Below are positions 48,055 through 57,721 of a DNA stretch of 64,000 nucleotides, piece after piece. Position numbers and translations under genes: made by a program. Source of the DNA: Acinetobacter equi (GTDB lineage: Bacteria; Pseudomonadota; Gammaproteobacteria; Pseudomonadales; Moraxellaceae); assembly GCF_001307195.1 (NCBI RefSeq), contig NZ_CP012808.1, positions 2,914,001-2,978,000 on the forward strand. The letters are read 5' to 3'. The notes beneath the pieces are model-generated. The model saw only the letters and a program-made list of their open reading frames with translations, was not told the origin of the DNA and did not search any database. Positions within the stretch are counted from its first letter, which is position 1. Each line of letters starts with the position of its first letter.

Positions 48055-48074
48055 AAGCCCACCTAAGTGGGCTT
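48055..48074 (-). terminator. Hairpin after lolD
   Basis: AAGCCCAC at 48055-48062 pairs with GTGGGCTT at 48067-48074; on the minus strand the tail is only weakly T-rich. It lies between lolD and comEC. Confidence 0.55.
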
Positions 48075-48103
48075 CAATATCTTTAATCCAAATTTTCAGT
48101 CCA

Positions 48104-48784
48104 TTAATCAGACCATACACCATCTTGCATATGCATAATCGTATCGGCAGATTGAGCTAAAGCCTCATCATGGGTCACAATTAACATCGCCATATTTAAT
48201 TCAGCACGTAAATCTTGCAATAACTCAAAAATTTTAACTGCTGTTTTACGATCTAAATTCCCTGTTGGTTCATCTGCCAACATTAATTTTGGCTGTGTAA
48301 CTAAAGCTCGTGCTAATGCTACACGTTGACGCTCACCACCTGATAGCTCACCAGGTTTATGTGTTAGACGATGAGATAATCCTACTTTTTCAAGCAAATA
48401 TTCGGCTTGCTCTTTCACTTTTTTATAATGCGTACCTTCTCTTAACATTAAAGGCATCGCCACATTTTCAAGTGCAGTAAATTCAGGTAATAAATGATGG
48501 AATTGATAAACAAAGCCTAAATGCTGATTACGTAAGTATCCACGCTCAGCTTCACCCAAATTATCAAATCGTTTCCCATTTAAAAATACACTACCATCTG
48601 TAGGGCGATCTAATCCCCCCAAAACATGTAATAACGTACTTTTACCTGAACCACTAGAACCCACAATCGAGATAAATTCACCTTCTTTCACTTTCAGATC
48701 TAAGCCACGAATCACTTCAACTGTACTTTTACCATCTGTAAAATGCTTAGAAACATTCTGAGCTTCAAGAACAATATTACTCAT
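48104..48784 (-). CDS. lolD: Lipoprotein-releasing ABC transporter ATPase LolD
   Basis: A 226-residue ABC ATPase. Walker A is VGSSGSGKSTLLHVLGGLDR, Q-loop is FVYQFHHLLPEF, the signature is LSGGERQRVALARAL and Walker B is LMLADEPTGNLD. LolD powers release of lipoproteins from the inner membrane to LolA. The ATG at 48784 overlaps the stop of the permease gene (48777) by 8 bp; an earlier start in the ORF would lie inside that gene. Confidence 0.94.
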   Translation of the reverse strand: MSNIVLEAQNVSKHFTDGKSTVEVIRGLDLKVKEGEFISIVGSSGSGKSTLLHVLGGLDRPTDGSVFLNGKRFDNLGEAERGYLRNQHLGFVYQFHHLLPEFTALENVAMPLMLREGTHYKKVKEQAEYLLEKVGLSHRLTHKPGELSGGERQRVALARALVTQPKLMLADEPTGNLDRKTAVKIFELLQDLRAELNMAMLIVTHDEALAQSADTIMHMQDGVWSD

Positions 48785-50012
48785 AGCGTAATGCCTCTGC
48801 TGGTTGAATTTTCGCAGCACGACGTGCTGGATAAATCGTTGCAATGAAGCTTAATAGCAATGATAGTACAACAATAATACCTACATCTTGCCATCTTAAA
48901 TAAGAAGGTAAATAGTTAATAAAATACGCATCAAATAAATTTAAGCCAAATACACTCGACAACCAAGTCACAATACTACTAATACTTAAAGAGAAAATGA
49001 CACCTAAAATAGCACCGGCAACTGTACCAATTACACCAATAATTGTACCTTGCACAATAAAAATTCGAGTAATAGTTGCAGGTGAAGCACCTAATGTTCT
49101 TAAAATTGCAATATCTGCTTTTTTGTCTGTAACAACCATGACTAAAGATGACACAATATTAAATGCAGCAACCAAGACAATTAAAAATAGCAATAAACTT
49201 ACCATTGCCTTTTCCATCTGAATAGCACTAAATAAATTACCGTGTGTATAAGTCCAATCAGATGCATAAAAATTAGCAGGAAGCTCACGTACAATTTCGC
49301 TAGAAACTTGTGGTGCAAGGAAAATATTGTCTAATTTCATTCGGACACCTTGAGCACCATCAGGTAGGCGTAACAAGGTTGAGGCATCATACAAATCAAT
49401 ATATGCCATCATCGAATCAACTTCAGCACCAATACTAAAAATACCTACAATTTTAAATCGTTTAAAACGTGGTACTACCCCTGCTGGTGAAGGAGTTGCT
49501 TCTGGTAAAACCAAAGTAATGTAATCATTAAGACCTAAGCCAAATGAATCAGTCATTTGCTTACCAAGCACAATACCAAAATCACCTTTCTTTAAATTAT
49601 CAATACTTCCTTCAACCATATGATCTTGGATAATTGATACTTTTTTTTCGTACTTCGGATCAATCCCTGTAACCAATACTCCCGAAACCTGACCATGAGC
49701 AGTCAGCATTCCTTGTAATTGAGTAAAAGGAGCTGCCCCTGTAACATGCTCATTATTTTCTACTTTTTTAGCAAGTTCAGGCCAATCAGTTAAAATTTGT
49801 GTTGATGATATTGTTGCTTGTGGAACCATACCCAAAACACGTGTTTTTAATTCTCGATCAAAACCGTTCATGACTGACAATACTGTAATTAACACAGCAA
49901 CACCTAATGTCAGGCCAATCATAGAAACTAAGGCAATAAAAGAAATAAAATGATTACTACGCCGTGCGCGAGTATATCTCAACCCTATATACAGCGAGAT
50001 TGGTTTAAACAT
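48777..50012 (-). CDS. lolF: Lipoprotein-releasing permease, LolF-type single subunit
   Basis: A 411-residue LolC/LolE-family permease: an N-terminal membrane helix (SNHFISFIALVSMIGLTLGV), a large periplasmic domain, and three C-terminal helices (SLLLFLIVLVAAFNIVSSLV, GTIIGVIGTVAGAILGVIFS and VGIIVVLSLLLSFIATIYPA). It is directly followed by lolD with an 8-bp overlap, and there is no second permease gene. Acinetobacter and Francisella are known to use one LolF that combines LolC and LolE functions, so the complex would be LolDF. The sub-type call rests on that absence. Confidence 0.88.
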   Translation of the reverse strand: MFKPISLYIGLRYTRARRSNHFISFIALVSMIGLTLGVAVLITVLSVMNGFDRELKTRVLGMVPQATISSTQILTDWPELAKKVENNEHVTGAAPFTQLQGMLTAHGQVSGVLVTGIDPKYEKKVSIIQDHMVEGSIDNLKKGDFGIVLGKQMTDSFGLGLNDYITLVLPEATPSPAGVVPRFKRFKIVGIFSIGAEVDSMMAYIDLYDASTLLRLPDGAQGVRMKLDNIFLAPQVSSEIVRELPANFYASDWTYTHGNLFSAIQMEKAMVSLLLFLIVLVAAFNIVSSLVMVVTDKKADIAILRTLGASPATITRIFIVQGTIIGVIGTVAGAILGVIFSLSISSIVTWLSSVFGLNLFDAYFINYLPSYLRWQDVGIIVVLSLLLSFIATIYPARRAAKIQPAEALRYE

Positions 50013-50416
50013 ACCATCTAGTCCGAGGTAATATAATGGAAAAATTCAGCATCAATAATGTCAAATATCAACACTGCCTTGAAATTCAATCATGAGATAT
50101 TTATAAAGAAAAATTCTTTAAACTCTCAAATACTGACGTCATTTTCGGTCACTATTTTCTACTACTCAACGTTTTAGATCAATTCAACAATTTTCTTGAT
50201 CATCAACTTTGAAACAAAATCTATAACCATTTAAATATATGAAGAATAATATATTTAATTAAAAAACAACAAAATACCGTATTATCAAATTTTAACAATC
50301 ACTTTGTACAATGCTTGTTATTAACGCATAAAAAAATGAATAAATTTTGAATTATTTATATCATCATTTTTAAAATTTATTTTTTATGGATGAAATCTAT
50401 CTTACGCAACTCACAA
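50013..50416. other. Intergenic region upstream of lolF
   Basis: This 404-base A/T-rich gap lies between the lolF start and the stop of the EamA transporter gene. It must carry the lolF promoter on the minus strand; I see no reading frame with a ribosome site and no clear hairpin. Confidence 0.5.
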
Positions 50417-51316
50417 TCAACGTTTCATCTTTAATTTTTGTGCAACTAAATCTTTATAAAAATAAACCAATAACCCAAAAATCAAAATAAGAGCACCAAG
50501 TAAGATCATTAAAGTTAACTGTTCATGATTAAGCCAAGCACCTATTAATATAGCAAGCATTGGCGTAATCACTGTGGTTAAAGACAATGTCGTTGCTGAA
50601 ACAGATTGAACCAATTTAAAATAACAAAACATTGCAACTAATGATGACATTACAACAGCATAAACAATTGCAAATAAAGATTTCCCTACAGGAAGATGCG
50701 TTGGAAAATTTTGCCAAATAAAAGGCATCATAAATACAGTAAATAATACAGAAAATAAGATCGATCCCGTTGCTTGCGCCATTGGCTTTAATTGTGCGTT
50801 TACATATTTTATCCAATAAATTGATAACACATAAATAGATACGCTACATAACATTAAAATAATACCTATTGGCTGAACATGCTGAGTCGAACCTGAAAAG
50901 CTAATAACTCCTAGACCAATAATAGCAATCAACATTCCAATCCATTGGGTCATTTTTAAATGCTGCTTAAATAAGACAAAACCAATCACCCCTGCAATCA
51001 TTGGTGCCAGACCAAACATCAATGCAATCATTCCAGAGCTTAAATAATTGGTTGAAATATAAGTAAACACCTGCGAGCCAATAAAGCTCATAGAGCCAGC
51101 AAAATAACTATGTAATGCTTTTGAATGAAAAGGTAATTTAATTTTTAAAATATATAACAATAAAACTGCAATGGGCAAAGCTAACCAAAAACGCAAAACC
51201 AATGCCCACATGTAGTGAACATCGGTCACACTCCAAACAATAGCAAGTGGTGTGGTTGCCCAAATAAAAATTAACAACGCATAGTTAATGGCAATGCTTG
51301 CCTGAGATGATTGCAT
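50417..51316 (-). CDS. EamA/DMT-family transporter
   Basis: A 299-residue, ten-helix drug/metabolite transporter of the EamA type with two homologous halves: the first ends near FVLFKQHLKMTQWIGMLIAI, and the second has SLTTVITPMLAILIGAWLNH with EQLTLMILLGALILIFGLLV. Members export amino acids or other metabolites. The substrate is unknown. It follows the YaiI-type gene by 10 bp on the same strand and probably shares its transcript. Confidence 0.88.
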   Translation of the reverse strand: MQSSQASIAINYALLIFIWATTPLAIVWSVTDVHYMWALVLRFWLALPIAVLLLYILKIKLPFHSKALHSYFAGSMSFIGSQVFTYISTNYLSSGMIALMFGLAPMIAGVIGFVLFKQHLKMTQWIGMLIAIIGLGVISFSGSTQHVQPIGIILMLCSVSIYVLSIYWIKYVNAQLKPMAQATGSILFSVLFTVFMMPFIWQNFPTHLPVGKSLFAIVYAVVMSSLVAMFCYFKLVQSVSATTLSLTTVITPMLAILIGAWLNHEQLTLMILLGALILIFGLLVYFYKDLVAQKLKMKR

Positions 51317-51326
51317 TCTTTCAACT

Positions 51327-51797
51327 TTATTGTGAAGTTTTACGCTTTTGTTTTTGAATAGTTTGATCTAAAGAACTTGAAAACTCACGTTTATCACGTT
51401 CGGAAATTGGCGGTGGACCACCTGTCTGTACACCAGCTCCACGTAAAGTATCCATAAAATCACGTAAATGTAGTCGTGCTTTAACATTTGCAGAAGTATA
51501 AATTTCACCACGTGGATGAATTGCTATACCTCCTTTTTCAATCACTTGTGCTGCAAGTGGAATATCTTGTGTAATCACAATATCATGAGCATGCATTCTG
51601 TCTACAATTTCTTGATCCGCAGAATCTGCACCACTTAAAACTTGAATTGAATTAATTCTGACAGATGGTGTTATTCCAACATTTTGATTCGCCACAAAAG
51701 TTACTTCTATTTGATAACGATCAGAAGCACGAAGAATTACTTCTCTTAATATTCGTGGTAATGCATCAGCATCAACCCATACTTTAAATGGCAACAC
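51327..51797 (-). CDS. YaiI/YqxD-family protein (DUF188)
   Basis: A 156-residue member of the YaiI/YqxD family, a PIN-like nuclease-fold group of unknown function. Recognisable segments are [20 protein letters not shown] at the start, [18 protein letters not shown] (here [20 protein letters not shown]), [17 protein letters not shown] and [20 protein letters not shown]. Conserved acidic residues in DADA, DSAD and TQDIPLA fit a metal-binding fold. It begins the two-gene unit with the EamA transporter. Confidence 0.9.
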   Translation of the reverse strand: MLPFKVWVDADALPRILREVILRASDRYQIEVTFVANQNVGITPSVRINSIQVLSGADSADQEIVDRMHAHDIVITQDIPLAAQVIEKGGIAIHPRGEIYTSANVKARLHLRDFMDTLRGAGVQTGGPPPISERDKREFSSSLDQTIQKQKRKTSQ

Positions 51798-52066
51798 GTA
51801 TTTTTTCCAATTCTAAATTATAACTATTGTATCAATACATAACGACTAAAAGTCATTAAAATAAATATTTTAAAAGACATAAACCAATGATCGCTTTTTA
51901 TAGATATATTTAATTTATAAACATAAAAAGATATCAAACCTAAGTTACCAAACTAAAAATCAGATTAATTTTCAATAATTTCGACATTATATTTATGATG
52001 ACACCTTGAAAAATCCAAATTACCCTCGATCTACTTTATAAATATAAACCAATATTACTTGAGCAT

Positions 52067-52987
52067 ATGAACAATCAAAACTGTCCTGAAATCATTACAA
52101 TTGATGATGAAAATTTCGGAAGCCATGTTGAGCATTGGAATCTACTTACTGACGAACCTACAACCGAAGTACCTAAATGGTTAGGGCAAGCGTTAGATGC
52201 TCCTGTAATGCCTATGGGATTATGCCGAAGTGAAGCGGAAATGGATGAAAACTCCTGGTTAATTCAGGGCCCCAAAAACTCACCTATTTTACTCTCACAA
52301 ATTATTGCCGTTGAAAATAATAAACCTCAAGCAGTAAAAACAGCATTCCCTTGTTTTAATAGTCCATTTAAAACTGAAGCAACAATTGAACGTATTATTA
52401 CTTGTAAATCAAACTCTCAAGCTGTACTTCGACTAAATTTAGGAAATAATACAATTGTATATGCTTTTGATGCACTTTATAGCGTCAACCATACGCAATA
52501 TAAAAAGAATCAAAAATATCCTGTTCGACTTTATGGTTGGGCATATGAATTAGAAGCTGTATCAGATCATGAGCAATTAGTGGTTGATGACCCAGCTTCA
52601 ATTAAACATCATAGAGCTCTAAATGCTATTTTAGCAGCCAATAATGGTATAGCTCCTACCAATCTTCAAGAACAAATTGATGCTTGGGAACCTGAGTCAG
52701 AAGATGACAAAGCACCTGTCACTGTCGACTTTTCAAAAATGGTTGCATATTTATATGGCGAAAAAATGGGACAAGAAGATGAAGCTTGGTTCCAAAGTAA
52801 AATCGTTGGAAAATCAAGTTTTGACTTTATGGATCAAACGTATACTTTCTACGATATCACTTTATTTTCTGAAGAAAATCAGCCTGCGATATTAGCGCGC
52901 ATCGCAACTAAAAATACGGAGTTCAAAGACTTCCAAATTGGTCAATATATCCGTGGTAATATTTGGCTTCAAACTAATATTTTCTAA
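52067..52987 (+). CDS. Hypothetical cytoplasmic protein, 306 residues
   Basis: I do not recognise this protein. It has no signal peptide or membrane helix and is acidic, with Asn/Asp/Glu-rich composition. Two halves are apparent: residues about 1-165 (SQIIAVENNKPQAVKTAFPC and the strand-rich IVYAFDALYSVNHTQYKKNQ) and about 215-306 (DFSKMVAYLYGEKMGQEDEA, FDFMDQTYTFYDITLF, GQYIRGNIWLQTNIF). Both halves end in a phrase like YPVRLYGWAYEL or YIRGNIWLQT, so a distant internal repeat is possible. It is monocistronic with a clear terminator. Confidence 0.72.
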   Translation: MNNQNCPEIITIDDENFGSHVEHWNLLTDEPTTEVPKWLGQALDAPVMPMGLCRSEAEMDENSWLIQGPKNSPILLSQIIAVENNKPQAVKTAFPCFNSPFKTEATIERIITCKSNSQAVLRLNLGNNTIVYAFDALYSVNHTQYKKNQKYPVRLYGWAYELEAVSDHEQLVVDDPASIKHHRALNAILAANNGIAPTNLQEQIDAWEPESEDDKAPVTVDFSKMVAYLYGEKMGQEDEAWFQSKIVGKSSFDFMDQTYTFYDITLFSEENQPAILARIATKNTEFKDFQIGQYIRGNIWLQTNIF

Positions 52988-53443
52988 GTGATAATTGCAT
53001 TCTAACTATAAAGCCATGCCTTCCATAAAATATTTTATGGGAGGCTTTTCACAAAAAACCTCGCCCTCAATATTTAAAGAATTCTGCCCTTTTTTCAATA
53101 TTAATTCTGAAAAAGTTGAACGAAATAATCCTATAAATGAGCACTTATCATATTCAAAATATTAATCATTAAAATCTACTGATAAAATCAAACTTAAATA
53201 GAATTTATACTCATACTAAGATACCTTTTCTATTCACTGCTATATTTTGTTTAATCAATTATATTTCATATCAAAATATATTAGATATCATAAAATACTT
53301 TCTAAATATTCAATTTTTTTATAAAAAAATGATCAAATAAATAAAATGAATATAAATAGATCTTTATTTAATCAACTTTTTATGATAAAAATGTATCTAA
53401 ACCTAATACCTAACGATAAATAGATCTCTGGAAAATAATATCT
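52988..53443. other. Gene-poor A/T-rich stretch
   Basis: After the terminator at 53018-53049 this 456-base gap is extremely A/T-rich and holds no convincing reading frame; it should contain the promoter of the small membrane protein gene at 53444. Confidence 0.5.
53018..53049 (+). terminator. Terminator of the 306-residue protein gene
   Basis: Arms 53018-53031 and 53032-53045 are 14-bp inverted copies with one G-U pair, followed by TTTT. Confidence 0.8.
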
Positions 53444-53584
53444 ATGAAAATCGTGCAAGAAGAAAATATTCAACCAGTCCAACAACGTATATGGGCGAAG
53501 CCTCGACTTGATATTATGTCATGCCTTTTTTTCTTATTGGGTATGTTTATTTGTGCCTATTGTTTACACCATTTTATCTTATAA
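53444..53584 (+). CDS. Predicted 46-residue single-span membrane protein
   Basis: This short gene encodes MKIVQEENIQPVQQRIWAKP followed by RLDIMSCLFFLLGMFICAYC and LHHFIL. A hydrophilic N-terminal half with net positive charge just before a 20-residue hydrophobic helix fits a small inner-membrane protein. The TAA at 53582-53584 is followed within 10 bp by an intrinsic terminator, as expected for a genuine transcription unit. The ribosome site (TGGAA about 13 nt upstream) is weak. I recognise no family. It stands between the unknown 306-residue gene and serC, convergent with serC. Confidence 0.6.
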   Translation: MKIVQEENIQPVQQRIWAKPRLDIMSCLFFLLGMFICAYCLHHFIL

Positions 53585-53592
53585 CTTTTCAA

Positions 53593-53646
53593 AAGATTCA
53601 TCATAAAAAAAGCCCTTTATTAGGGGCTTTTTTTATGATGAATCTT
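53593..53646. terminator. Bidirectional terminator with about 25-bp arms
   Basis: The arms 53593-53617 and 53622-53646 are inverted copies with a single G-U pair and contain A and T tracts. It separates the small membrane protein gene and the convergent serC. Confidence 0.9.
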
Positions 53647-53679
53647 CCTTATAAATATAAAGAAGATTCCTTGATCTAA

Positions 53680-54759
53680 TTAACCATGGCGTTGAACAAA
53701 ATCATCCATAAAGCTTACTAAAGTTTGTACACCTTCTAATGGTACAGCATTATAAATACTTGCTCTCATACCACCTACTGAACGATGACCTGCCAAGTTC
53801 AATAAATGATGAGCTTCAGCTTCTTGCAAGAAGAGTTTATCTAATGCCTCATCCGCTAGAGTAAATGGAACATTCATGATTGAGCGATTTTGTTTCGCAA
53901 TTGGATTAGCATAAAGATCACTTGAATCAATATAACCATACAACAAGTTTGCTTTTTCAAGGTTCGTTTTATGCACAGCTTCAACGCCACCATTTTCTAG
54001 CAACCATTCAAAAACCAATCCAGATAAATACCATGCATAAGTCGATGGTGTATTTACCATAGAATCATTTTTAGCTTGTGCAGAATATTTTAAAATACTT
54101 GGTATTTCTGGTTTAGCTTGATCGAGTAAATCATCACGGACAATAACTAACGTTAAGCCTGCAGGTCCAATATTCTTTTGGGCACCAGCATAAATTAAAC
54201 CAAACTTAGATACATCCAAGGGTGCTGATAAAATACTAGAAGAAAAATCAGATACAAGAGGTTTATCCGTTTCAGGAATACCTGCAAATTGAATACCACC
54301 AATTGTTTCATTATCTGCATAATGAACATAAGCCGCATCATTTGATAAATTCCATTTTGCTTGTTCAGAAATTGCTAATTTCCCATCAATTTGAATACCA
54401 GCTTCAATCACGTTAATGTCGCCATAACGCTGAGCTTCTTTTAATGCTTTTTCAGACCAAATACCGGTATGAATATAATCAGCCTTACTATTTTTACCCA
54501 ATAAATTCAGCGGAATCGCAGAAAACTGGAGTGATGCTCCACCTTGTAAGAATAAGACTTTATAATTCTCAGGAATATTCATCAGCTTACGTAAATCTGC
54601 TTCAGCTTTTTCTGCAACAGCAACATAGTCTTTACTACGATGGCTCATCTCCATGATCGAAAGACCTTTCCCCTGCCAGTTAAGTAGCTCTGCCTGAGCT
54701 TTTTCTAATACAGCAGTTGGTAATGCAGCAGGACCAGCACAAAAGTTGTACGCGCGCAT
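53680..54759 (-). CDS. serC: Phosphoserine aminotransferase
   Basis: A 359-residue PLP-dependent transaminase converting 3-phosphohydroxypyruvate to phosphoserine, and the related step in pyridoxal phosphate synthesis. N-terminus MRAYNFCAGPAALPTAVLEK, the PLP lysine in LIYAGAQKNIGPAGL, and the end GHRSVGGMRASIYNAVPLEG are diagnostic. AAAGGA 6 nt upstream fixes the start at 54759; a longer frame to 54864 has an unlike N-terminus. Confidence 0.96.
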   Translation of the reverse strand: MRAYNFCAGPAALPTAVLEKAQAELLNWQGKGLSIMEMSHRSKDYVAVAEKAEADLRKLMNIPENYKVLFLQGGASLQFSAIPLNLLGKNSKADYIHTGIWSEKALKEAQRYGDINVIEAGIQIDGKLAISEQAKWNLSNDAAYVHYADNETIGGIQFAGIPETDKPLVSDFSSSILSAPLDVSKFGLIYAGAQKNIGPAGLTLVIVRDDLLDQAKPEIPSILKYSAQAKNDSMVNTPSTYAWYLSGLVFEWLLENGGVEAVHKTNLEKANLLYGYIDSSDLYANPIAKQNRSIMNVPFTLADEALDKLFLQEAEAHHLLNLAGHRSVGGMRASIYNAVPLEGVQTLVSFMDDFVQRHG

Positions 54760-55089
54760 GATTTTTCCTTTCAAAGTGAAACACAATAAAATATGGGCAT
54801 TTAACCATATATTCATAGACTGCGCAGTAATTAATCTTGAAAATATTTCAATGTAAGTCAACAAATAAAATTAAATTTTCGATATCAAAACAAATATTTT
54901 CACTAAATTTTTCATTATTTTTAAGGTGATTTAAAAATTAAAAACCACTCTTCGACTAAATATTATTTAAATTTTATCCGATTTAATTATTTAAATAAAA
55001 ATAACAATATATCCTCATATAAAGCCAATACAATAAGCATTAAATCCTTTATACTCCGATAAAAATAGCTTCTGTAACGAGTCGCATCA
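54760..55089. other. Divergent intergenic region serC / exporter operon
   Basis: This 330-base, A/T-rich gap separates two divergent units and must carry both promoters. I see no clear operator, hairpin or small gene in it. Confidence 0.45.
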
Positions 55090-56613
55090 ATGCTTTGTGA
55101 ATCAGTTCAAAAAAATCCAAAATTTAACCAAAAAAACCTCAATAAATCACTAAATTTTGCGTTTAAATTTGGCATCATTTCTTTACTGTCTCTAAATGGT
55201 TCATTCATTCATGCAGAAACGCTAAGTTATATACAAGCTGAACAAAAAGTATTAACTGAGTCATTTACAACACAAGCAAATCAAGCATTAGAACAAGCAT
55301 CTCTATTACAATCAGAAGCAGTGAAAGGCTTAGGTCTTCCAACTATTGATTTTAACGTACGTGCACTGTCTTATCATACAAAAATTGATGCTCCTTTAAG
55401 CTCATTAAAAGGAAATTTAGATAATTCACTTGTCGACAGTGTAAATAATCAAATTGATCAATGGCAAAGTAATAATAGTTCACTCATTTCACCACAAGAT
55501 GCAGATGCTATTAAACAAGGAACAAGTCAAGTCATTTCTGAAGGCATTGGATTGATTCCCAATTCATATGAATTTACCCTCAAGGATCAGATGGTACGTC
55601 CTTCAGTATCTTTTATCATGCCACTCTATACAGGTGGTCTCATTTCAAATGCTAAAGAACTTGCAAAGTTACAAGTACAAAAAAGCAAATTAAGCACTAA
55701 ACAACAGCAAGATTTGCAAAAATTTGAAGTGATTCAAACTTATTTTGCTGTTCAACTACAAAAACAACTATACAAATCTAGTCAATTTAATGCAAAAGCA
55801 ATGCAAAGACATTATGACAATGCGTTAAAATTAGAACAACAAGGCTTTATTAGCAAAGGTCAACGCATGCAATTTGAAGTTGCACGCAATGATGCATTAC
55901 GTATTTTACAAAGTACCGATATTGCATATAAAACAAGCCTATTTAGATTAAATAACCTACTACAAAGTAGTCAAATCACCGATTTAAGTACGCCACTTTT
56001 CATTAATTCATCTCAAAATCAAGATTTAAATACTCTGCTCACTTCATTTGAAGAAAATTCAAATTTAATTCGTCAATTAAAAATGGATACTCAACTTGCA
56101 GATGTAAATGTCAAAACACAATATGCAGCAAAAAAACCAACCGTTTTTGCCTTTGGTGAATATAGCTTAGAAAACAATGAAAATTGGATTGTTGGTGTTG
56201 CAGCAAGCTACAACTTATTCTCTGGTGTAAATAAAAGTAAAAACATACAAGCGGCTGAGTTACAAAAACGTGCAACTGAGTTGTTAACTTCCCGTACAAA
56301 ACAGGAAATAGAAACTATTATTTATACGTCATATAATGAAGTTTCTAATTCATTAAAAAGTCATCAATTACTTGAAAATAATATTCAAGCAGCTCAAGAA
56401 AATTTACGCATTCAAGAACTCTCATTTAAAGAGGATATGGCATCTGCAACTCAAGTGATTGATGCTCAAAATGCTTTAACGACTATTCATAGTGAAATGG
56501 CGCTTAATTCTTATAAATATATTATTTCACTCGCAACACTTTTACAAAATTATGGCTCTATTGACCTATTTCAAACCTACATCAATCAACCAAATACACA
56601 CTATATTCGTTAA
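55090..56613 (+). CDS. TolC-family outer-membrane efflux protein
   Basis: A 507-residue outer-membrane channel of the TolC type, with a long N-terminal signal region (MLCESVQKNPK... to SFIHAETLSYIQ). The mature part has the long coiled-coil pattern (AEQKVLTESFTTQANQALEQ), two repeats of the fold (KLQVQKSKLSTKQQQDLQKF and AELQKRATELLTSRTKQEIE) and no lipobox. It is the first gene of a four-gene export operon and would form the outer-membrane duct for the HlyD-type adaptor encoded next. Confidence 0.9.
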   Translation: MLCESVQKNPKFNQKNLNKSLNFAFKFGIISLLSLNGSFIHAETLSYIQAEQKVLTESFTTQANQALEQASLLQSEAVKGLGLPTIDFNVRALSYHTKIDAPLSSLKGNLDNSLVDSVNNQIDQWQSNNSSLISPQDADAIKQGTSQVISEGIGLIPNSYEFTLKDQMVRPSVSFIMPLYTGGLISNAKELAKLQVQKSKLSTKQQQDLQKFEVIQTYFAVQLQKQLYKSSQFNAKAMQRHYDNALKLEQQGFISKGQRMQFEVARNDALRILQSTDIAYKTSLFRLNNLLQSSQITDLSTPLFINSSQNQDLNTLLTSFEENSNLIRQLKMDTQLADVNVKTQYAAKKPTVFAFGEYSLENNENWIVGVAASYNLFSGVNKSKNIQAAELQKRATELLTSRTKQEIETIIYTSYNEVSNSLKSHQLLENNIQAAQENLRIQELSFKEDMASATQVIDAQNALTTIHSEMALNSYKYIISLATLLQNYGSIDLFQTYINQPNTHYIR

Positions 56614-56629
56614 TGGGTGAGAATTACTT

Positions 56630-57721
56630 ATGACTGATCAACCTTCTACTGAGCAGACTTTAAAGCATGAATCACCAGAACAATCGAATGGTGATCAATC
56701 ATCTTTAAGTCAAACTGCATCTTCTAAGAAAAATACACTTCTCATTAAAATTGCCGTCGCAATTTTTCTAATTATTGTGCTGGCATTGATTGCTTTCGGT
56801 CTTTGGAAAAGCTATCAACCCAATGAGATTGAACTTCAAGGTCGTGTAGAAGCAGAAACCATTTATGTAAGTACAAAAGTACCTAGCCGAATTGAAGAAT
56901 TATATATTCAAGGCGGTCAAATTGTTAAAAAAGGTCAGCCACTTGTTCGTTTAAATAGCCCTGCTGTTGAAAATCAGAAAAAACAAGCAATTGCTGCATT
57001 ACAATCTGCTCTAGCACTTCAATCTACTGTAGATCGTGGTGCTCAAGAAGAAAATATTGATAGCCTTTATGCAAACTGGCAAGCATTAAAAGCACAAGAA
57101 GCTTTAGCAAAAAGTACTTTCCAACGTGGTGCTAAGCTCTACCAAGAAGGTGTAATTGCTAAGCAACGACGTGATGAAATGCAAGCTGCTGCAATTTCAG
57201 CTTCACAATTATCCGAAGCTGCATATCAGCAATATATTCGTGCAAAACGAGGCAGTACACCTCAACAAAAATCAACAGCAGATGCGCAGGTTGAAATTGC
57301 TCAAGCAGCATTAAATGAAGCAAATGCTCTCGTTGCTGAAACATTCTTACATGCTCCTATTGATGGTGTTATCTCAAAAACCTATGGCAATGTTTCTGAA
57401 CTTGTTGCTATGGGGGTTCCAATTGTAAGCATTATTGATGAAAAGAAAACTTGGGTAAGCTTGAATGTCCGTGAAGATCAATATGCTAATCTATATAAAG
57501 TTAAAGAGTTAGAAGGATTTATTCCTGCTCTTGATAAATCTGCAAAATTTAAAATTAAAGAAATTAGCCCTGAAGGTGATTTTGCAACGATCAAAACAAC
57601 TCGTCAGACAGGTGGTTATGATATTAGAAGCTTTAAATTTCATTTAGTTTCTGTAGAGCCCTTACCTAATTTAAAAGTTGGAATGAGCGTTCTCTTTACA
57701 GTTAAAGAGGCAACACCATAA
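56630..57721 (+). CDS. HlyD-family membrane-fusion (adaptor) protein
   Basis: A 363-residue periplasmic adaptor. A 40-residue Ser/Gln-rich cytoplasmic part precedes one membrane helix (IKIAVAIFLIIVLALIAFGL), then the biotinyl-lipoyl halves (VSTKVPSRIEELYIQGGQIV and AETFLHAPIDGVISKTYGNV), a coiled-coil hairpin between them and a beta-barrel domain. It resembles YbhG/YhiI type adaptors. It overlaps the first permease gene by one base. Confidence 0.92.
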   Translation: MTDQPSTEQTLKHESPEQSNGDQSSLSQTASSKKNTLLIKIAVAIFLIIVLALIAFGLWKSYQPNEIELQGRVEAETIYVSTKVPSRIEELYIQGGQIVKKGQPLVRLNSPAVENQKKQAIAALQSALALQSTVDRGAQEENIDSLYANWQALKAQEALAKSTFQRGAKLYQEGVIAKQRRDEMQAAAISASQLSEAAYQQYIRAKRGSTPQQKSTADAQVEIAQAALNEANALVAETFLHAPIDGVISKTYGNVSELVAMGVPIVSIIDEKKTWVSLNVREDQYANLYKVKELEGFIPALDKSAKFKIKEISPEGDFATIKTTRQTGGYDIRSFKFHLVSVEPLPNLKVGMSVLFTVKEATP

